Notes under the pieces: model-generated
What the model was told of the DNA's origin: nothing
Seen by the model: only the letters and a program-made list of their open reading frames with translations
Database searches by the model: none
Program-made: the position numbers and the translations under genes
Assembly: GCF_030540825.1 (NCBI RefSeq)
Contig: NZ_JAUOEO010000001.1
Coordinates: 3,237,001 to 3,301,000 of the forward strand
Direction of reading: 5' to 3'
Length of the DNA stretch: 64,000 bases
From: Flavivirga spongiicola
GTDB lineage: Bacteria; Bacteroidota; Bacteroidia; Flavobacteriales; Flavobacteriaceae
Shown here: positions 8,408 to 17,528 of the stretch, in pieces
Layout: every line of letters starts with the position of its first letter
Position numbering within the stretch: the stretch's first letter is position 1

Positions 8408-9601
8408 ATGCAAACAATATTTAAAAACATAAAAGGAGATCGGTTAATTTGGGCAATAGTGACGTTGTTGGCTATAGCCTCATTTTTGCCTGTTTATAGT
8501 GCTGCTAGTGATTTAGCATACGATAAGTATAATGGAAATACATTTATCTCATTTGTAAAGCATTTTATGCATTTGTTTTTAGGATTTGCTATCATGTATG
8601 GTGTTCATAAAATTCCATATAGATATTTTAAAGGTTTGTCTTTAGTGATGATTCCAATAGTTTTAGTGTTGTTGGTTATTACTATGTTGCAAGGAACGGT
8701 CATGGGAGGTGCCAGTGCTAGCAGATGGATTAAAATACCTATTGTTGGTATGTCTTTTCAAACATCAACTTTTGCCTCAGTGGTGCTTATGGTTTATGTG
8801 GCTCGATATATGTCAAAAATTAAAGATATTAATGTCACATTAAAGAAATCTATCTTACCGCTTTGGGTGCCTGTTTTCTTTGTGTTGGCTCTAATCTTAC
8901 CGTCAAACTTTTCGACAGCAGCTATTATGTTTTTAATGGTTCTGTTTTTGGTTTTTTTAGGAGGGTATCCCGTTCGTTATTTAGGAGTTATACTAGGTTC
9001 GGGTTTGGTAGCATTAGTGTTTTTTGTCATGTTTGCTAAATTAACGACAGGGCCATTGCATGTTAAAGTGACTACTTGGGAAAATAGAATTAAAAACTAT
9101 TCAAATAGTGAGGATACTGAAGCCGATTATCAAATAGAAAAAGCAAAAGTAGCGATAGCATCTGGTAGGATTTTTGGTGTTGGTCCGGGTAAAAGTATTC
9201 AAAAACATGCCTTGCCGCAGTCATCATCGGATTTTATTTTTGCGATTATTATAGAAGAGTATGGTTTAATAGGGGGTTTTGTAATCATGATTCTTTATAT
9301 GTGGTTGTTGTTTAGAATTGTTATTGTATCTCAAAAATCTGATACCATATTTGGTAAACTTTTAGTGCTTGGTGTTGGCTTGCCAATAGTATTTCAAGCA
9401 TTGATTAATATGGCTGTGGCTGTAGAATTATTTCCAGTAACGGGTCAAACATTGCCATTAGTGAGTAGTGGAGGAACCTCAATATGGATGACTTGTTTGG
9501 CTGTAGGCATTATTCTAAGCGTGAGTGCCAAAAGAGAGGAAATTAAAGAACAAGAATTTAAAGAAGATAATCCGTTAGAAATTTTATCGGAAACTATCTG
9601 A
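8408..9601 (+). CDS. ftsW: septal peptidoglycan glycosyltransferase FtsW
   Basis: A SEDS-family polytopic membrane protein of 397 residues that polymerises lipid II at the septum together with FtsI. About ten membrane helices are visible. Family signatures include the large periplasmic loop with GVGPGKSIQKHALPQSSSDF and the C-terminal PVTGQTLPLVSSGGTS. The start is taken as the ATG at 8408; an in-frame ATG at 8387 would add MSERTDG, which is wholly repeat-encoded, so it is rejected. Confidence 0.95.
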   Translation: MQTIFKNIKGDRLIWAIVTLLAIASFLPVYSAASDLAYDKYNGNTFISFVKHFMHLFLGFAIMYGVHKIPYRYFKGLSLVMIPIVLVLLVITMLQGTVMGGASASRWIKIPIVGMSFQTSTFASVVLMVYVARYMSKIKDINVTLKKSILPLWVPVFFVLALILPSNFSTAAIMFLMVLFLVFLGGYPVRYLGVILGSGLVALVFFVMFAKLTTGPLHVKVTTWENRIKNYSNSEDTEADYQIEKAKVAIASGRIFGVGPGKSIQKHALPQSSSDFIFAIIIEEYGLIGGFVIMILYMWLLFRIVIVSQKSDTIFGKLLVLGVGLPIVFQALINMAVAVELFPVTGQTLPLVSSGGTSIWMTCLAVGIILSVSAKREEIKEQEFKEDNPLEILSETI

Positions 9602-9637
9602 TTTTAGATATACGATTTTTGAATTACGATTTGTGAA
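9602..9637 (+). repeat. left inverted heptamer repeats of the four-helix gene
   Basis: TACGATTT occurs at 9611-9618 and 9625-9632 just before the four-helix gene. It is the reverse complement orientation of the TCGTAAA units found after that gene, so the gene is bracketed by inverted repeat blocks. Confidence 0.6.
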
Positions 9638-9991
9638 ATGAAACAAATATTAAAAAATAGAACTAGAAAATATGCAGCGGATTGTTGGAGTTTATGCACG
9701 AAATTTCCAGTTTCAAGAGAGTATAATGCATTTTGTAATCAATTAATTAGGTGTTTAAGTTCAGTTGGAGCGAATTATAGAGCAGCATGTAGAGCAAAAT
9801 CAGATGCAGATTTTATAAATAAATTAAAGATTGTAGAAGAAGAAGCCGATGAAAGTATGTATTTCTTAGAGTTATTGTTAGAAGTAGCTGATAAAGAACA
9901 TTCTGAAATAAAAAGGTTGCATGCAGAAGGCAATGAATTGTTGTCAATCATAGTAGCATCTATTAAAACTATGCGTAATCGTAAATCGTAA
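9638..9991 (+). CDS. four-helix bundle (S23 / TIGR02436-type) protein
   Basis: A 117-residue helical protein, starting MKQILKNRTRKYAADCWSL. The pattern of four amphipathic helices, the NQLIRCLSSVGANYRAACRAKS segment around residues 32-53 and the later EADESMYFLELL stretch match the 23S rRNA intervening-sequence protein family. Relatives are encoded inside rRNA intervening sequences, and the retroelement accessory protein Avd shares the fold; the cellular role is unknown. It interrupts the otherwise continuous ftsW-murG order and is flanked by inverted 7-bp repeats. Its last residues (NRKS) and stop codon are encoded by the right-hand repeat, which suggests that it arrived together with the repeats. 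Confidence 0.8.
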   Translation: MKQILKNRTRKYAADCWSLCTKFPVSREYNAFCNQLIRCLSSVGANYRAACRAKSDADFINKLKIVEEEADESMYFLELLLEVADKEHSEIKRLHAEGNELLSIIVASIKTMRNRKS

Positions 9992-10021
9992 ATAGGTAAG
10001 TCGTAAATCATAAATCGTGAA
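9979..10021 (+). repeat. TCGTAAA heptamer array overlapping gene ends
   Basis: TCGTAAA occurs at 9979-9985 and 9986-9992, then after an 8-bp spacer at 10001-10007, with variants TCATAAA (10008-10014) and TCGTGAA (10015-10021). The array encodes the stop codon of the four-helix gene and contains the murG GTG start codon (10017). An inverted partner block lies at 9611-9632. Confidence 0.8.
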
Positions 10022-11120
10022 TCAAAAATATAAGATCATATTATCAGGAGGCGGCACAGGAGGACATATTTATCCTGCCATTGCCATTGCAAATGAGCTG
10101 AAGTCTCGTTTTCCAGATGCCGATTTTCTATTTGTGGGAGCGAAAGACAGAATGGAAATGGAAAAAGTACCACAGTCGGGATACGATATTAAGGGACTTT
10201 GGATTTCTGGAATTCAGCGTAAGCTAAGTTTAAAAAATCTGGTGTTTCCTTTTAAGTTATTGAGTAGTCTTTGGAATGCACGAAAAATAGTAAAATCGTT
10301 TAGACCAGATGTTGCAATTGGAACAGGAGGTTTTGCTAGTGGGCCATTATTATATATGGCAGCATTAAATAAAATTCCAAGTTTGATACAAGAACAGAAC
10401 TCGTATCCTGGAATTACTAATAAGTTGTTGTCTAAAAAAACACAAAAAATATGTGTGGCCTATGATGGTTTAGAGCGTTTCTTTCCAAATGAAAAAATTA
10501 TTAAAACAGGAAACCCGGTACGTCAGGATTTATTAGATATAGATAGTAAAACAGTAGAAGCTAAAGAGTTCTTTAATCTAAAGCATGGAAAGTATACACT
10601 TTTGGTTTTGGGAGGTAGTTTAGGAGCTAGAAGAGTAAATGAGTTGATCGAGAATAAATTGGATTTTTTGGACACGCAAAACGTTCAAATTATATGGCAA
10701 TGTGGAAAGCTATATTACCAGCAGTACAAAATTTATAGTAACACAAATAATGTACAGGTTTATGAGTTTCTAAATAATATGGATTTTGCTTACGCGGCGG
10801 CGGATATTGTAATATCCAGAGCAGGAGCAAGCTCGGTTTCTGAGTTATGTGTTGTAGGCAAGCCGGTGATTTTCATTCCGTCTCCAAACGTAGCTGAAGA
10901 TCACCAAACAAAAAATGCGATGGCGATTGTGAATAATGATTCGGCTATGATAATTAAAGAAGCGGATTTAGATGTGGATTTTGAAAACAAGTTCTCGCAA
11001 CTTATGGCATCGCCTGAAAAGCAAAAAGAACTGGGAACCAACATTAAGAAAATGGCATTGGTAAATGCTACGAATCAAATAGTAGATGAAGTAGAAAAAC
11101 TTCTGAAGAGTAATAAATAA
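10017..11120 (+). CDS. murG: UDP-GlcNAc:lipid I N-acetylglucosaminyltransferase MurG
   Basis: A 367-residue GT28 enzyme that converts lipid I to lipid II on the inner face of the membrane. [13 protein letters not shown] at residues 11-23 is the conserved glycine-rich N-terminal motif. [10 protein letters not shown] near 102 and the C-terminal donor-binding [11 protein letters not shown] near 270 are also present. The GTG at 10017 is the only start that keeps the conserved N-terminus, and it lies inside a heptamer repeat array with no visible Shine-Dalgarno sequence. Length is normal. Confidence 0.96.
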   Translation: MNQKYKIILSGGGTGGHIYPAIAIANELKSRFPDADFLFVGAKDRMEMEKVPQSGYDIKGLWISGIQRKLSLKNLVFPFKLLSSLWNARKIVKSFRPDVAIGTGGFASGPLLYMAALNKIPSLIQEQNSYPGITNKLLSKKTQKICVAYDGLERFFPNEKIIKTGNPVRQDLLDIDSKTVEAKEFFNLKHGKYTLLVLGGSLGARRVNELIENKLDFLDTQNVQIIWQCGKLYYQQYKIYSNTNNVQVYEFLNNMDFAYAAADIVISRAGASSVSELCVVGKPVIFIPSPNVAEDHQTKNAMAIVNNDSAMIIKEADLDVDFENKFSQLMASPEKQKELGTNIKKMALVNATNQIVDEVEKLLKSNK

Positions 11121-11126
11121 AAATAG

Positions 11127-11172
11127 ATCCCTGTCGTAGTTTATCTAGAGCGAAGACGAAAGACAGGAATAA
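11127..11172 (+). repeat. dispersed hairpin repeat between murG and murC
   Basis: The segment starts CCCTGTCGTAGTTTATCT and ends GAAAGACAGGAAT, so CCTGTC and GACAGG can pair. A close relative after yqeY (17480-17524) shares the core AGTTTATCT-GAGCGAAG. It ends about five bases before the murC ATG. Confidence 0.6.
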
Positions 11173-11176
11173 TAAA

Positions 11177-12529
11177 ATGAATTTAAATAACATACATAAT
11201 ATTTATTTTATTGGTATTGGAGGTATCGGGATGAGTGCTTTAGCTCGTTATTTTCATGCTAATAATAAAAGTGTTGCAGGGTATGATAAAACTCAAACTG
11301 AAATAACAGATGGTTTAGTGGCTCTGGGTATTGCCGTTCATTTTGAAGATTCAGTCGATAATATTCCTGCACCTTTTTTGAATATTGAAAAAACTTTAGT
11401 TGTATATACGCCAGCAATTCCTAAGGGTCATTTAGAATTAACGTATTTTAATACCAACGCATATCAGGTTTTAAAGCGCTCTCAAGCTTTAGGATTGATA
11501 ACAGAACACACTTTTTGTTTAGCAGTTGCGGGTACTCACGGAAAAACGACTACAACAAGTATTTTAGGGCATTTGATGAACGAATGTCATGTGCCTTTAA
11601 CAGCTTTTCTAGGAGGCATCAGTGAAAATTATAATTCTAATTTAATACTAAATGGAACCGAAGTTTCGGTGGTCGAAGCAGATGAGTTTGATCGTTCTTT
11701 TTTGACGTTGTCTCCAGATATGGCATGTGTCACATCAATGGATGCAGACCATTTAGACATTTATGGCACCCCTTCGGAGTTAAAAAAATCATTTGAAGAT
11801 TTTTCAAAAAGGCTAAAATCTAACGGAAAATTATTTGTTAGAAATGGATTACCGTTACAAGGTATTACTTATGGTATAGAAGATGATTCAGATTACGCCA
11901 TTCATAATATAAAAATAGAAAACGGTACTTATGTTTTTGATGTAAAAACCCCAAAAACAGTACTTAAAGGTTTACAGTTTAACTTACCGGGTAGGCACAA
12001 TCTGTTGAATGCACTAATAGCTTTGGCGATGGCTATAGAATATGGTTGCTCTTATCAGCAACTTACTAAAGCTTTAGTGAGTTATAAAGGTGTTAAACGG
12101 AGGTTTACATATCATATAAAAACGGATAATCTGGTTTTTATTGATGACTATGCACATCATCCAGAAGAAATTAATGCGGTTCATCAAGCTGTTAGGGAAA
12201 TGTATCCTGATAAAAAAGTATTGGCCATTTTTCAACCGCATTTGTATAGCAGAACACGTGATTTTATAGATGATTTTGCTAAAAGTTTATCACAGTTTGA
12301 TGAATTGATATTGTTAGATATTTACCCAGCCAGAGAGTTGCCTATTGAAGGGGTGACTTCAGCTTGGCTATTAAATAAAATAAATAATGAAAATAAACAG
12401 TTGATAAACAAAGAGGAGTTGTTATCAGCTATACATAATAGTCATGCGCAAATTGTATTAACAATTGGCGCAGGTGACATAGGAGAACAAGTAAAACGTA
12501 TTAAAAAAGAATTCAGCATTGCGGGTTAA
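11177..12529 (+). CDS. murC: UDP-MurNAc:L-alanine ligase MurC
   Basis: A 450-residue Mur ligase that starts the stem peptide. The N-terminal IGIGGIGMSALA at residues 12-23 binds the UDP sugar, the ATP loop GTHGKTT is at 119-125, and DDYAHHPEEI near 322 belongs to the C-terminal domain. It overlaps the ftsQ start by 11 bp, typical of translational coupling. Length and domain order are normal. Confidence 0.97.
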   Translation: MNLNNIHNIYFIGIGGIGMSALARYFHANNKSVAGYDKTQTEITDGLVALGIAVHFEDSVDNIPAPFLNIEKTLVVYTPAIPKGHLELTYFNTNAYQVLKRSQALGLITEHTFCLAVAGTHGKTTTTSILGHLMNECHVPLTAFLGGISENYNSNLILNGTEVSVVEADEFDRSFLTLSPDMACVTSMDADHLDIYGTPSELKKSFEDFSKRLKSNGKLFVRNGLPLQGITYGIEDDSDYAIHNIKIENGTYVFDVKTPKTVLKGLQFNLPGRHNLLNALIALAMAIEYGCSYQQLTKALVSYKGVKRRFTYHIKTDNLVFIDDYAHHPEEINAVHQAVREMYPDKKVLAIFQPHLYSRTRDFIDDFAKSLSQFDELILLDIYPARELPIEGVTSAWLLNKINNENKQLINKEELLSAIHNSHAQIVLTIGAGDIGEQVKRIKKEFSIAG

Positions 12530-13238
12530 TTGGAATTACATAAGAATGTTTGTTTTATTGGTGTTAGTAGGATTTTTATTCGCTTTTGCATCACAAAGAA
12601 ATGGGGTTAGAAAGATATCAGTCCCTCAAGTACAGTTTATTGGGGAAAATAACCTTTTTGTTACAAATGAGACTGTTAGTAAATTGTTAATACAAAAATA
12701 TGGTGGCGTTAAAAATGTACCCAAAGAAACTTTAGATTTGAATGAGCTAGAGAATGCCCTAAAATCTAATCCAATGATAAAAGCGGCAGAAGTGTATGTT
12801 GCTGTAAACGGGACACTTAATGCTGAAATAGAACAAAAAACACCTATAGCACGAGTGAGTACAAATGCGTCTTATTATATTGATGACGAAGGTTCCTACA
12901 TGCCATTGTCTACCAATTATTCGGCGAGGGTGCCACTAGTTACTGGTTATGTAGAAAAAAATAATTTAAGGAGTATTTATAAAATTGCAAGTAAAATTAC
13001 TCATGATGAATTCTTAAAAAAGAATGTTATTGAGATTCATCAAAGTATTGATAAAGCTATTTATTTAAAATTAAGACAATGCAACTTTACGGTACAATTA
13101 GGCGATGTGGATTTTTTAGATAAGAAGATTAATAATTTAAAAGCATTCTATCAAAAAAAACTAAAAGAGAAAACACTTAATAATTATAGTAAAATCAATT
13201 TGCAGTTTGACAATCAAGTAATATGTACCAAAATATAA
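12519..13238 (+). CDS. ftsQ: cell division protein FtsQ/DivIB
   Basis: A 239-residue bitopic protein. A membrane helix at about residues 9-24 is followed by a POTRA-like segment (PQVQFIGENNLFVTNETVSKLL) and a beta domain, which matches FtsQ of Bacteroidota. FtsQ scaffolds FtsL and FtsB and recruits FtsW-FtsI. The start is TTG at 12519 inside murC; the ATG at 12546 (residue 10) would remove the whole cytoplasmic tail and is less likely. The gene lies three bases before ftsA. Confidence 0.88.
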   Translation: MRVNWNYIRMFVLLVLVGFLFAFASQRNGVRKISVPQVQFIGENNLFVTNETVSKLLIQKYGGVKNVPKETLDLNELENALKSNPMIKAAEVYVAVNGTLNAEIEQKTPIARVSTNASYYIDDEGSYMPLSTNYSARVPLVTGYVEKNNLRSIYKIASKITHDEFLKKNVIEIHQSIDKAIYLKLRQCNFTVQLGDVDFLDKKINNLKAFYQKKLKEKTLNNYSKINLQFDNQVICTKI

Positions 13239-13241
13239 GCC

Positions 13242-14552
13242 ATGGAGCATAATTTAGCAGTAGGATTAGACATAGGAACCACAAAGATTGTGGCCATGAT
13301 TGGTCGTAAAAATGAATATGGAAAAGTAGAAATTTTAGGAATAGGTAAATCTAAAAGTTTAGGTGTGCACCGTGGTGTCGTAAATAATATTACGCAAACA
13401 ATTCAATCTATACAGCAAGCTGTTCAAGAAGCAGAAGTTTCTGCTGAAATGAAAATTGGTGGTGTTACTGTTGGGATTGCCGGACAACATATTAGAAGTT
13501 TACAACACAGTGATTATATAACAAGACCCAATTCAGAGCATGTTATAGACGAAGAAGATATTGACAGATTAATAAACCAAGTGCATAAGCTGGTCATGCT
13601 TCCCGGAGAAGAAATTATTCATGTATTGCCTCAAGAATATAAAGTAGATGGTCAAGCTGAAATTAAGGAGCCCATAGGGATGTATGGAGGCCGTTTAGAG
13701 GCTAATTTTCATGTAGTTGTTGGTCAGGTATCTTCTATTAGAAATATTGGACGTTGTGTGCAAAGTGCTGGTTTAAATTTAGAAGGTATCACATTGGAGC
13801 CATTAGCTTCTGCAAATGCAGTTTTAAGTCAAGAAGAAAAAGAAGCTGGTGTCGCCCTTATTGATATTGGGGGAGGAACAACAGATCTAGCCATTTTTAG
13901 AGATGGTATCATTCGTCATACTGCAGTGATTCCTTTTGGAGGTAATGTGATTACGGAAGATATAAAAGAAGGTTGCTCTATTATTGAAAAGCAAGCTGAA
14001 TTATTAAAGATAAAATTTGGTTCTGCGTGGCCAGGAGAAAATAAGGATAATGAAATAGTATCTATACCAGGTTTAAGAGGTAGAGAGCCCAAAGAAATTA
14101 CATTAAAGAATCTCTCAAAAATAATTCATGCACGTGTTGTCGAAATTGTAGAACAAGTATATGTTGAAATTAAAAATTACGGGCACGAAGAACAAAAGAA
14201 AAAGTTAATTGCAGGTATCGTCTTAACGGGCGGTGGTAGTCAGTTAAAACATTTAAAACAATTAGTAGAGTATATAACAGGAATGGATACTAGAATAGGG
14301 TATCCCAATGAACATTTAGCGGGAGATAGTGATGATGATATTACAAGTCCGTTGTATGCAACAGCAGTAGGACTGGTTTTAGATGGTTTAAAACGTCAAG
14401 AAAGAAAGAAGTTAGAACAAAATGAGGTGGATCTTGAAAATGAAGAAGAAAACCCAATTGAAGAAACTAAAGAGCAACCAGTAAAGGAACGTCGTTCCTT
14501 TTTAGATAAGTTAACCGAACGTGTTAAAGATTTTTTAGATAACGCGGAGTAA
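13242..14552 (+). CDS. ftsA: cell division protein FtsA
   Basis: A 436-residue actin-fold ATPase that anchors FtsZ to the membrane. Phosphate-1 motif GLDIGTTKIVAMIG is at residues 8-21, the phosphate-2 motif ALIDIGGGTTDLAIF is near 205-219, and the adenosine motif GIVLTGGGSQL is near 325. The final residues RSFLDKLTERVKDFLDNAE form the amphipathic membrane-targeting helix, preceded by an acidic linker. Start is the ATG at 13242. Confidence 0.96.
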   Translation: MEHNLAVGLDIGTTKIVAMIGRKNEYGKVEILGIGKSKSLGVHRGVVNNITQTIQSIQQAVQEAEVSAEMKIGGVTVGIAGQHIRSLQHSDYITRPNSEHVIDEEDIDRLINQVHKLVMLPGEEIIHVLPQEYKVDGQAEIKEPIGMYGGRLEANFHVVVGQVSSIRNIGRCVQSAGLNLEGITLEPLASANAVLSQEEKEAGVALIDIGGGTTDLAIFRDGIIRHTAVIPFGGNVITEDIKEGCSIIEKQAELLKIKFGSAWPGENKDNEIVSIPGLRGREPKEITLKNLSKIIHARVVEIVEQVYVEIKNYGHEEQKKKLIAGIVLTGGGSQLKHLKQLVEYITGMDTRIGYPNEHLAGDSDDDITSPLYATAVGLVLDGLKRQERKKLEQNEVDLENEEENPIEETKEQPVKERRSFLDKLTERVKDFLDNAE

Positions 14553-14666
14553 GAAGCATAATAAAATTGTCAATAGATAATTTTAGTGAAGTTGCCAGAT
14601 GGCACAGAGACGATATAATCCATTGAATTAAAAAATAAAGTATAAAACCCTCAATAAATAGAATTT

Positions 14667-16661
14667 ATGAGCAGCAAAGAAGAATTCGAAAGCATTGCAT
14701 TTGATTTGCCTAAAAATCAGTCAAATGTTATTAAAGTTATTGGTGTTGGAGGAGGAGGCAGCAACGCCATTAATCACATGTTCCAACAAGGTATTAAAGG
14801 TGTTGATTTTTACATCTGTAATACCGATGCACAAGCACTTCAAAATAGTGGTGTCCCAAACAAAATCCAATTAGGACTCAACCTAACAGAAGGATTAGGT
14901 GCAGGGGCAAATCCAGATATAGGAGAACAATCGGCCGTTGAGAGTTTTGATGATATTTCTCAAATGTTGGATTCCAATACTAAAATGGTGTTTATAACTG
15001 CTGGCATGGGTGGTGGTACAGGAACAGGAGCTGCTCCCATTATTGCTAAAATGGCTAAAGAATTAGACATTTTAACAGTAGGTATAGTCACTATGCCATT
15101 TCAATTTGAAGGGAGAATGCGTATTGAACAATCTCAAAAGGGGATTGAAAAGTTAAGAGATGTTGTAGATTCTTTAATTGTAATAAATAACAATAAACTT
15201 CGTGAGGTTTATGGAAATCTTGGTTTTAAAGCAGGATTCTCTAAAGCAGATGAAGTGTTATCAACCGCTGCTCGTGGTATAGCTGAAGTTATTACACACC
15301 ACTACACACAAAATATTGATTTACGTGATGCTAAAACAGTATTGAGTAATAGTGGAACTGCTATTATGGGATCTGCTTTGGCTTCAGGTCAAAATCGTGC
15401 TCAAGATGCTATTCGAAAAGCTTTAGATTCTCCATTACTAAACGATAATAAAATTACAGGTGCCAAAAATGTATTGTTATTGATCGTTTCGGGCTCTCAC
15501 GAAATTACTATCGATGAAATAGGGGAAATCAATGATCATATTCAAACTGAAGCCGGTCATGGTGCAAATATTATTATGGGTGTTGGAGAAGATGAAGCGT
15601 TAGAAGAATCAATAGCAGTAACTATTATTGCTACTGGTTTTAATCTTGAACAACAAGACGAAATTTCTAATACCGAAACTAAAAAAGTAGTGCACTCGCT
15701 TAGCGAAGATCAAGATTTAAATCCAAAAGAAAAAGAACCCGTAATTATTGCTCCGGTAATCGAACTGGAAGAGAAGAAGGAAGTGCCAATTGTTCGTCAT
15801 ACTTTAGATTTAGAAACTGAAGAAGAGGAAAATATTAATTTTGAAAAACGTTCAATTAATAAACAAAAACCAGTTGAGCCAACTGAAAATATAGATTTAA
15901 TACCAACATCAGAAATTATTAAAAATATCAATGTAGTATATGATGAGGTTGCGGCTAATATTGAAGAAGATGAAGATTTTATTATTAAGCCAGTTACAAG
16001 GATGTCTGATGATGTTGAAGATATTACTGATGTAGAAATTATTTCAGATTATATTGAAGAAGAGCAACAAATTACTTTGACCTTTGATTTGCCACTTTCG
16101 TCAAATAATGAAGAAACTGAAGAAGATGAAGACGTTATTTCTCATCAGTTAATGGATGATGACATAAAAAAAATACCAGTAAATGATTATGTAGAACTTA
16201 TTCCGGTTACAGAAACTAATGAAGATGGAGATATTCGTTATGCGCTGGATGATTATGTTGAGCTTGAGTCTTCAATGAATAAAAAGCAACCTGCATCTAA
16301 TGAAGTTGTGGAAGAAGTGGATAACGATATGGTGTTTGAAAAAAAGATCACGCATGAGGAGTCTACTTTAAAGGAAGAAGCTACTGAAGAAATAGACCCT
16401 ATGAATAGCCCTATTTCTGAGCTGCTTAAGGAGCGCGCAGAAGAACGCAGACTCAAAATGAAGGACTTTAATTATAAATTCAACAATGCAAAAATCGATG
16501 ATATAGAAAAGGTGCCTGCATATAAACGTCAAGGTGTTAACTTAGATGAAGCTAAGCATTCTTCAGAAACAGATATGTCTAGAACCAGTATTGGGACAGA
16601 TGATAATGATGATATACAATTAAGAAGCAATAATTCGTTTTTACACGATAACGTAGATTAA
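14667..16661 (+). CDS. ftsZ: cell division GTPase FtsZ with long acidic C-terminal linker
   Basis: The tubulin-like protein that forms the Z ring. The nucleotide-binding GVGGGGSNAINHM is at residues 26-38 and the T4 signature GGGTGTG is at 115-121. The GTPase and C-terminal folds end near residue 325. A linker of roughly 290 residues rich in E, D, I and N follows, then a conserved-tail-like peptide DDIEKVPAYKRQ near 611-622 and about 42 further residues. At 664 residues it is far longer than E. coli FtsZ (383), a size common in Flavobacteriia. Extra residues after the FtsA-binding peptide are unusual by comparison with well-studied FtsZ. Confidence 0.96.
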   Translation: MSSKEEFESIAFDLPKNQSNVIKVIGVGGGGSNAINHMFQQGIKGVDFYICNTDAQALQNSGVPNKIQLGLNLTEGLGAGANPDIGEQSAVESFDDISQMLDSNTKMVFITAGMGGGTGTGAAPIIAKMAKELDILTVGIVTMPFQFEGRMRIEQSQKGIEKLRDVVDSLIVINNNKLREVYGNLGFKAGFSKADEVLSTAARGIAEVITHHYTQNIDLRDAKTVLSNSGTAIMGSALASGQNRAQDAIRKALDSPLLNDNKITGAKNVLLLIVSGSHEITIDEIGEINDHIQTEAGHGANIIMGVGEDEALEESIAVTIIATGFNLEQQDEISNTETKKVVHSLSEDQDLNPKEKEPVIIAPVIELEEKKEVPIVRHTLDLETEEEENINFEKRSINKQKPVEPTENIDLIPTSEIIKNINVVYDEVAANIEEDEDFIIKPVTRMSDDVEDITDVEIISDYIEEEQQITLTFDLPLSSNNEETEEDEDVISHQLMDDDIKKIPVNDYVELIPVTETNEDGDIRYALDDYVELESSMNKKQPASNEVVEEVDNDMVFEKKITHEESTLKEEATEEIDPMNSPISELLKERAEERRLKMKDFNYKFNNAKIDDIEKVPAYKRQGVNLDEAKHSSETDMSRTSIGTDDNDDIQLRSNNSFLHDNVD

Positions 16662-17019
16662 TATCAATTTGAGTATAAAATGTCGCATGTCGTCTCGTTT
16701 ACCCAATCAAGTTGAGCACAGGCTTTTAAAACCTAAATGCCTTGTTCATAAATTCCGTAGTAATGCTATGCAATCTAATCACAGCGTTTTTAGATTTTAA
16801 AATAACATTGTCTTTAATACCACATTTTATAATCAAATTGGTATAAACAGTACACTGGCCTTACTTTGTTATGAACCCGAAAAGTTTCCCTCAGCTTTTC
16901 GGGTTTTTTAATCAATTGAAAGTTTGTCATTCCCTCGAAGGAGAGAATCTTTTTTTTCTTCGTACTTCCCACTTCCTCCTTCCAACTTTTTTATATCTTC
17001 GCACTTAAATAGAATTATA
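16662..17019. other. ftsZ-yqeY intergenic region made of repeat fragments
   Basis: About 360 bp with no gene. It contains AAGTTGAGCACAGGC (near 16708, shared with repeats near 49590 and 51158), TTCCGTAGTAATGCTATGC (16756-16774, shared with the element at 54088), an intrinsic terminator (16874-16909) and a TGTCATTCC-type repeat (about 16926-16950). Reading upstream of yqeY into the last repeat would give a false 32-residue extension. Confidence 0.6.
16874..16909 (+). terminator. intrinsic terminator after ftsZ
   Basis: AACCCGAAAAG (16874-16884) pairs with CTTTTCGGGTT (16895-16905) around a 10-base loop, followed by a T run. It probably ends transcripts of the dcw cluster. Confidence 0.8.
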
Positions 17020-17469
17020 ATGAGTTTACAACAAGATGTCATGTCAGCTTTAAAAGAAGCCATGAAAGCTAAAGATCAAACAGCTTTAACGGCTTTACGT
17101 GCCGTGAAATCTGCAATTTTGTTAGCACAAACTGAAAGCGGTGCAAAGGAAGATTTAACGGAAGAACAAGAGCTTAAAATACTTCAAAAACAAGTAAAAC
17201 AGCGAAGAGATAGCGCTGCTATTTATATAGAACAAGGACGCGAAGATTTAGCCGCTCCAGAATTAGCAGAAGCAGAGGTTATTGCACAATTTTTACCAGA
17301 AGCTTTAACAGATGAAGAAATTGAGAAAGTAGTTGTTATGACTATTGATCGAATTGGAGCAGAAGGCATGAAAGATATGGGTAAGGTCATGGGTATGGTT
17401 AGTAAAGAATTAGCTGGACAAGCGGACGGTAAAACAATTTCTAATATTGTACGACAAAAATTAAGTTAA
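17020..17469 (+). CDS. GatB/YqeY domain protein
   Basis: A 149-residue protein starting MSLQQDVMSALKEAMKAKDQ. The pattern of N-terminal helical pairs and a C-terminal helical domain with GMKDMGKVMGMVSKELAGQADG near residues 112-133 is the YqeY family, related to the tail domain of the GatB amidotransferase subunit. Its function is unproven, but it is often found beside division or tRNA genes. The ATG at 17020 is chosen because upstream in-frame sequence is repeat DNA. TATCTTCG at 16994-17001 resembles the Bacteroidota -7 element TAnnTTTG. Confidence 0.9.
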   Translation: MSLQQDVMSALKEAMKAKDQTALTALRAVKSAILLAQTESGAKEDLTEEQELKILQKQVKQRRDSAAIYIEQGREDLAAPELAEAEVIAQFLPEALTDEEIEKVVVMTIDRIGAEGMKDMGKVMGMVSKELAGQADGKTISNIVRQKLS

Positions 17470-17479
17470 CAATTATAAG

Positions 17480-17524
17480 ATTCCTGCTAGAGTTTATCTT
17501 GAGCGAAGTCGAAAGACGGGAATG
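17480..17524 (+). repeat. dispersed hairpin repeat before tRNA-Arg
   Basis: ATTCCTGCTAGAGTTTATC continues through TTGAGCGAAGTCGAAAGA to CGGGAAT. The core matches the repeat between murG and murC (11127-11172), and the ends are complementary. Confidence 0.6.
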
Positions 17525-17528
17525 TAAT

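Noticed and set aside
16924..17019. 32-residue N-terminal extension of the YqeY protein
   Set aside because: It translates a dispersed repeat (MSFPRRRES...) and the family start is the ATG at 17020.
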